Assembly (NCBI GenBank): GCA_038124025.1
Contig: JAYPBC010000002.1
Span: forward strand, 62,001 to 126,000
Length of the DNA: 64,000 bases
From: UBA1275 sp038124025
Lineage (GTDB): Bacteria; Bacteroidota; Rhodothermia; Balneolales; Balneolaceae
Direction: 5' to 3'
Position 1 is the stretch's first letter, and each line of letters opens with the position of its first letter. This document shows positions 61,699 to 64,000 of the stretch, piece by piece. A program made the position numbers and the translations under genes. The notes under the pieces are model-generated. The model did not search any database. It was not told the origin of the DNA and saw only the letters and a program-made list of their open reading frames with translations.

Positions 61699-62523
61699 CT
61701 ATTGGGTGTTCAGGGTCGATAAATCGCTTGTGTATCTGGCACTTAGATTAAAAAAGTGAAAACTTAAGACCGTTTGAAACACAATGGTGGTGAGCGCGGT
61801 TAAAACATTGAATAAACCACCTATTAGTGTAGATATGAACTCACCTAGGTCACTCCCTATCCAATCCAAGCCATCTAAGCCAAGACGGATTAATTCACCA
61901 GGTATTTGAATTAATGAGCTAATCATGATGGTGACTAGAATTAAAATAATCAATAGACCAAAGGTTGGCCATGCTTGATAGGTTGTAATGTTCCAGCTAT
62001 GAACCAAACTGTCTGTTAGTGACTTTTCACTTATAATATAGCTTTGGAAGGCCACTGATAGTTTGGTTCCCATAAACAAGAAAGGGAAAAAAAAGAACAG
62101 AAAAGAAAGACCTAATATCAAAGAAACAACAAAATAAAGAACACTAAACCCTAGAATTTTTGGAAGTAATGAAGATATGTTTTCTGGTTTTAGGACCACA
62201 GAATCCTTAGTACATTTTATATGTTCAAGGATTATTACTATTGATGTAGCCTGACTTAGAATAGCTGAGATAATAACCAATGGGTACAATGGCCCCATCA
62301 TGGTATCCATGGCATCTAAGCCGTTAAAACCGAGTATCATTTCTGACTCAAATTGTTTCAACATATTTTCTATGGGAAGCTTGGAAAGTAGGAAATGATG
62401 AAGGAGAATGAGGGGGGCAGCAAACAATCCCCAAATCACTAGTAGATGTCTGCTATGTAAACGAAGATAGTTCAAGCTATCTCTAAGTGTATCAGCAATT
62501 TGACGAACCTGATAGTATTGCAT
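61699..62523 (-). CDS. Hypothetical polytopic membrane protein
   Basis: A 274-residue membrane protein with about 6 hydrophobic segments (approximately 28-48, 76-98, 124-155, 187-207 and two near the C-terminus). The pattern (long helices with short loops, an FFFFPFLFMGTKLSVAFQSYIISEKSLTDSL segment before a Trp-containing SWNITTYQAW) resembles the YciC/DUF975-like membrane families, but I do not identify it firmly. It is 17 bases after ctaB on the same strand, so it is probably cotranscribed with haem O synthase. Function unknown. Confidence 0.72.
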   Translation of the reverse strand: MQYYQVRQIADTLRDSLNYLRLHSRHLLVIWGLFAAPLILLHHFLLSKLPIENMLKQFESEMILGFNGLDAMDTMMGPLYPLVIISAILSQATSIVIILEHIKCTKDSVVLKPENISSLLPKILGFSVLYFVVSLILGLSFLFFFFPFLFMGTKLSVAFQSYIISEKSLTDSLVHSWNITTYQAWPTFGLLIILILVTIMISSLIQIPGELIRLGLDGLDWIGSDLGEFISTLIGGLFNVLTALTTIVFQTVLSFHFFNLSARYTSDLSTLNTQ

Positions 62524-62540
62524 GTAATATCTTTTCGGGT

Positions 62541-63434
62541 TTAATTAATTAAAATATCAATACTTAAGACTAGCCAAATAAGAGGTAAGTATGCGATAGA
62601 GGCAAACATGAGCGCACGTGCTGTTTCATGGGTTCTAGATTGGATGAATCGTAGGCCAAAAAAAAGAAAGAACAGACCGATTGGTATGCTACTTATTAAG
62701 AATAAGGCATGAGCTAAATCAAGAGCGTAAAGAGAATAATTCACGAGAAATAAGATTAAGATGCATAAAAGGGCATAAATGGAAGTTTTTCGTCCATTGT
62801 GATCATCTTTTGGCAACATCTTAAAACCCGCTCCAGAATAATCCTCTTTGCATACCCAAGCTATAGCCATAACATGGGGTATTTGCCAAAAGAATACGAT
62901 AGCAAATAATATCCACATACCTGGATCAGTAATATTACCAGTCACCACAGCCCACCCTCCAACGGGAGGTAAAGCACCAGGAATGGCCCCAATCATGATA
63001 TTAAATGCTGTTTTTTGCTTCATTGGGGTGTATAATCCTAAGTAAATGAGGGTGGTTGATAATGAGACAACTCCTGCTATAGGATGTGTAAACCAAATTA
63101 GATATCCTAAACCAATGATGATTAAGCTTACAGAAAATAGTTTACACTCAAAGGCTGAAATACGCTGAGTCGGTAAAGGTCGGGCCTTAGTTCTATTCAT
63201 TAACCCGTCTAAACTTCTTTCCAGAAACTGGTTATGTGCGGCGGTACCTGCGGCAATTAAATAGGTACCAATAATTGCATGAATCATTAACACCCAATCA
63301 ATCGAGCTCATAATCACGACACTTGCCATTACGAAGCCCATTAACATACTTATAAGCACGGTTAATGTAATCCCGGGCTTGGTAAGCATGTAGTAGTCGG
63401 AAAGCTTAGTACGGAGGTTATTTTGGTAGGACAA
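62541..63434 (-). CDS. ctaB: Protohaem IX farnesyltransferase (haem O synthase)
   Basis: UbiA-family prenyltransferase that adds a farnesyl group to haem B for cytochrome oxidase. The signature AHNQFLERSLDGLMNRTKARPLP (about 66-88) is the CtaB/CyoE Asp-rich motif, and the second acidic motif and KEDYSGAGFKMLP loop follow. About nine transmembrane helices, 297 residues. It is transcribed divergently from ctaA, the next enzyme of haem A synthesis, across 103 bases, which supports both calls. Confidence 0.96.
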   Translation of the reverse strand: MSYQNNLRTKLSDYYMLTKPGITLTVLISMLMGFVMASVVIMSSIDWVLMIHAIIGTYLIAAGTAAHNQFLERSLDGLMNRTKARPLPTQRISAFECKLFSVSLIIIGLGYLIWFTHPIAGVVSLSTTLIYLGLYTPMKQKTAFNIMIGAIPGALPPVGGWAVVTGNITDPGMWILFAIVFFWQIPHVMAIAWVCKEDYSGAGFKMLPKDDHNGRKTSIYALLCILILFLVNYSLYALDLAHALFLISSIPIGLFFLFFGLRFIQSRTHETARALMFASIAYLPLIWLVLSIDILIN

Positions 63435-63537
63435 CTTATTTTCGATGATATTCGAGCAAATATGCGTTCATAAGTGTAATTTTAGACAAAAATAACGAAT
63501 AATCGATTTAATTGTAGGTAAAAAGAACCTCATCGAT

Positions 63538-64000
63538 ATGAAATTAAATCTCTATCAAAAAACTGCCCTAAGTACTATTGCAGCAACATTATTCCTAATA
63601 ATGGTGGGGGGAATAGTTCGAGCTGCGGGTGCTGGATTAGGTTGCCCAGATTGGCCTAAGTGTTATGGGTTGTGGATCCCTCCAATGCATGTATCAGAAC
63701 TACCTTCTGGCTTTGATGTAGAAAGTTTTAATGCATTCAAAACCTGGACCGAGTATGTGAATAGGCTAATAGGGGTATTGGTTGGGTTTTTTATCGCTGC
63801 TAATTTTTTAACCTCTCTAAGATATCGTAAAACAAAGCCTAGTGTAACCATTTCTTCTCTGCTGGCTTTACTATTAGTATTATTTCAAGCTTGGCTCGGT
63901 GGACAAGTAGTGCGTTCTGGGCTTGCTTCAGGTATGATTACATTACACATGCTACTAGCTATGATTATCGTTGGGGTATTATTGTATGCGAGTTTCAGGT
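63538..64000 (+). CDS. ctaA: Haem A synthase, COX15/CtaA family (5' part; continues past window)
   Basis: The frame opens with ATG at 63538 and runs open to the end of the window, about 154 codons. It starts MKLNLYQKTALSTIAATL and has a first transmembrane helix, then GIVRAAGAGLGCPDWPKCYG, the haem A synthase signature with two cysteines. Further helices follow (IGVLVGFFIAANFL, SLLALLLVLFQAWLGG, and HMLLAMIIVGVLLYA). It converts haem O to haem A in the membrane, and lies divergent to ctaB. The 3' end is outside the window. Confidence 0.93.
   Translation, partial: MKLNLYQKTALSTIAATLFLIMVGGIVRAAGAGLGCPDWPKCYGLWIPPMHVSELPSGFDVESFNAFKTWTEYVNRLIGVLVGFFIAANFLTSLRYRKTKPSVTISSLLALLLVLFQAWLGGQVVRSGLASGMITLHMLLAMIIVGVLLYASFR

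Overview
The window is chromosomal DNA of a moderately AT-rich Bacteroidota/Balneolota-like bacterium. The evidence is a SusC/SusD pair, a GWxTD protein, a sigma-54 activator followed by an LptE-like protein, lysine 6-aminotransferase, a fused alpha/beta 2-oxoacid dehydrogenase E1, many lipoproteins, and start codons that mostly lack Shine-Dalgarno sequences. A marine Balneolales-type organism is my best guess from gene content only; no 16S rRNA is present. I see no prophage, insertion sequence, CRISPR array or obvious horizontally acquired island. About 57 protein genes and one tRNA fill nearly all of the sequence.

Layout. 1-8 kb: ndk, a NamZ-type muramidase, rlmB, a glycerophosphodiesterase, pyrG, a NUDIX protein and an amidohydrolase. 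8-14 kb: a redoxin, pdxH, trmB, an Lrp-type regulator with methionine gamma-lyase, and a minus-strand lemA-TPM-TPM operon. 14-24 kb: purL, pabB, pyrD, pyruvate kinase and a large TPR/TonB-C lipoprotein. 24-32.4 kb: a GWxTD protein, SusC, SusD and a lipoprotein gamma-glutamyltransferase. 32.4-38 kb: initiator tRNA-Met, lysine aminotransferase, an SDR, an orphan chelatase-type ATPase, L31 and an MBL hydrolase. 38-47 kb: sigma-54 activator, LptE, a second Lrp regulator, serS, dus, class I aldolase, a flippase-like membrane protein and radA. 47-51 kb: rpsU, mutY and relatives. 51-57.5 kb: a probable sphingolipid gene group (epimerase/ceramide reductase, two glycosyltransferases, serine palmitoyltransferase, GNAT-type ceramide synthase). 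57.5-64 kb: fumC, fused E1, ctaB and the 5' part of ctaA.

The most notable observations are: (1) the candidate (glyco)sphingolipid locus; (2) a strong extended Shine-Dalgarno sequence in front of rpsU while neighbours lack one, as expected for bS21 autoregulation known in Flavobacteriia; (3) three intrinsic terminators placed almost directly against the next start codon; (4) a promoter followed at once by a 19-bp palindrome in front of the lrp-mgl operon; (5) a SusCD-gamma-glutamyltransferase arrangement that suggests scavenging of gamma-glutamyl peptides; (6) a TPR lipoprotein fused to a TonB C-terminal-like domain; and (7) short tandem repeat arrays in two intergenic gaps. Four promoters visible here (pyrG, lrp, tRNA, spt) share a TTGAC/TTGTC/TTGAT hexamer, a 16-18 base spacer and a TATnTT-like element. 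All functional calls are by eye from sequence motifs; no database search was run.
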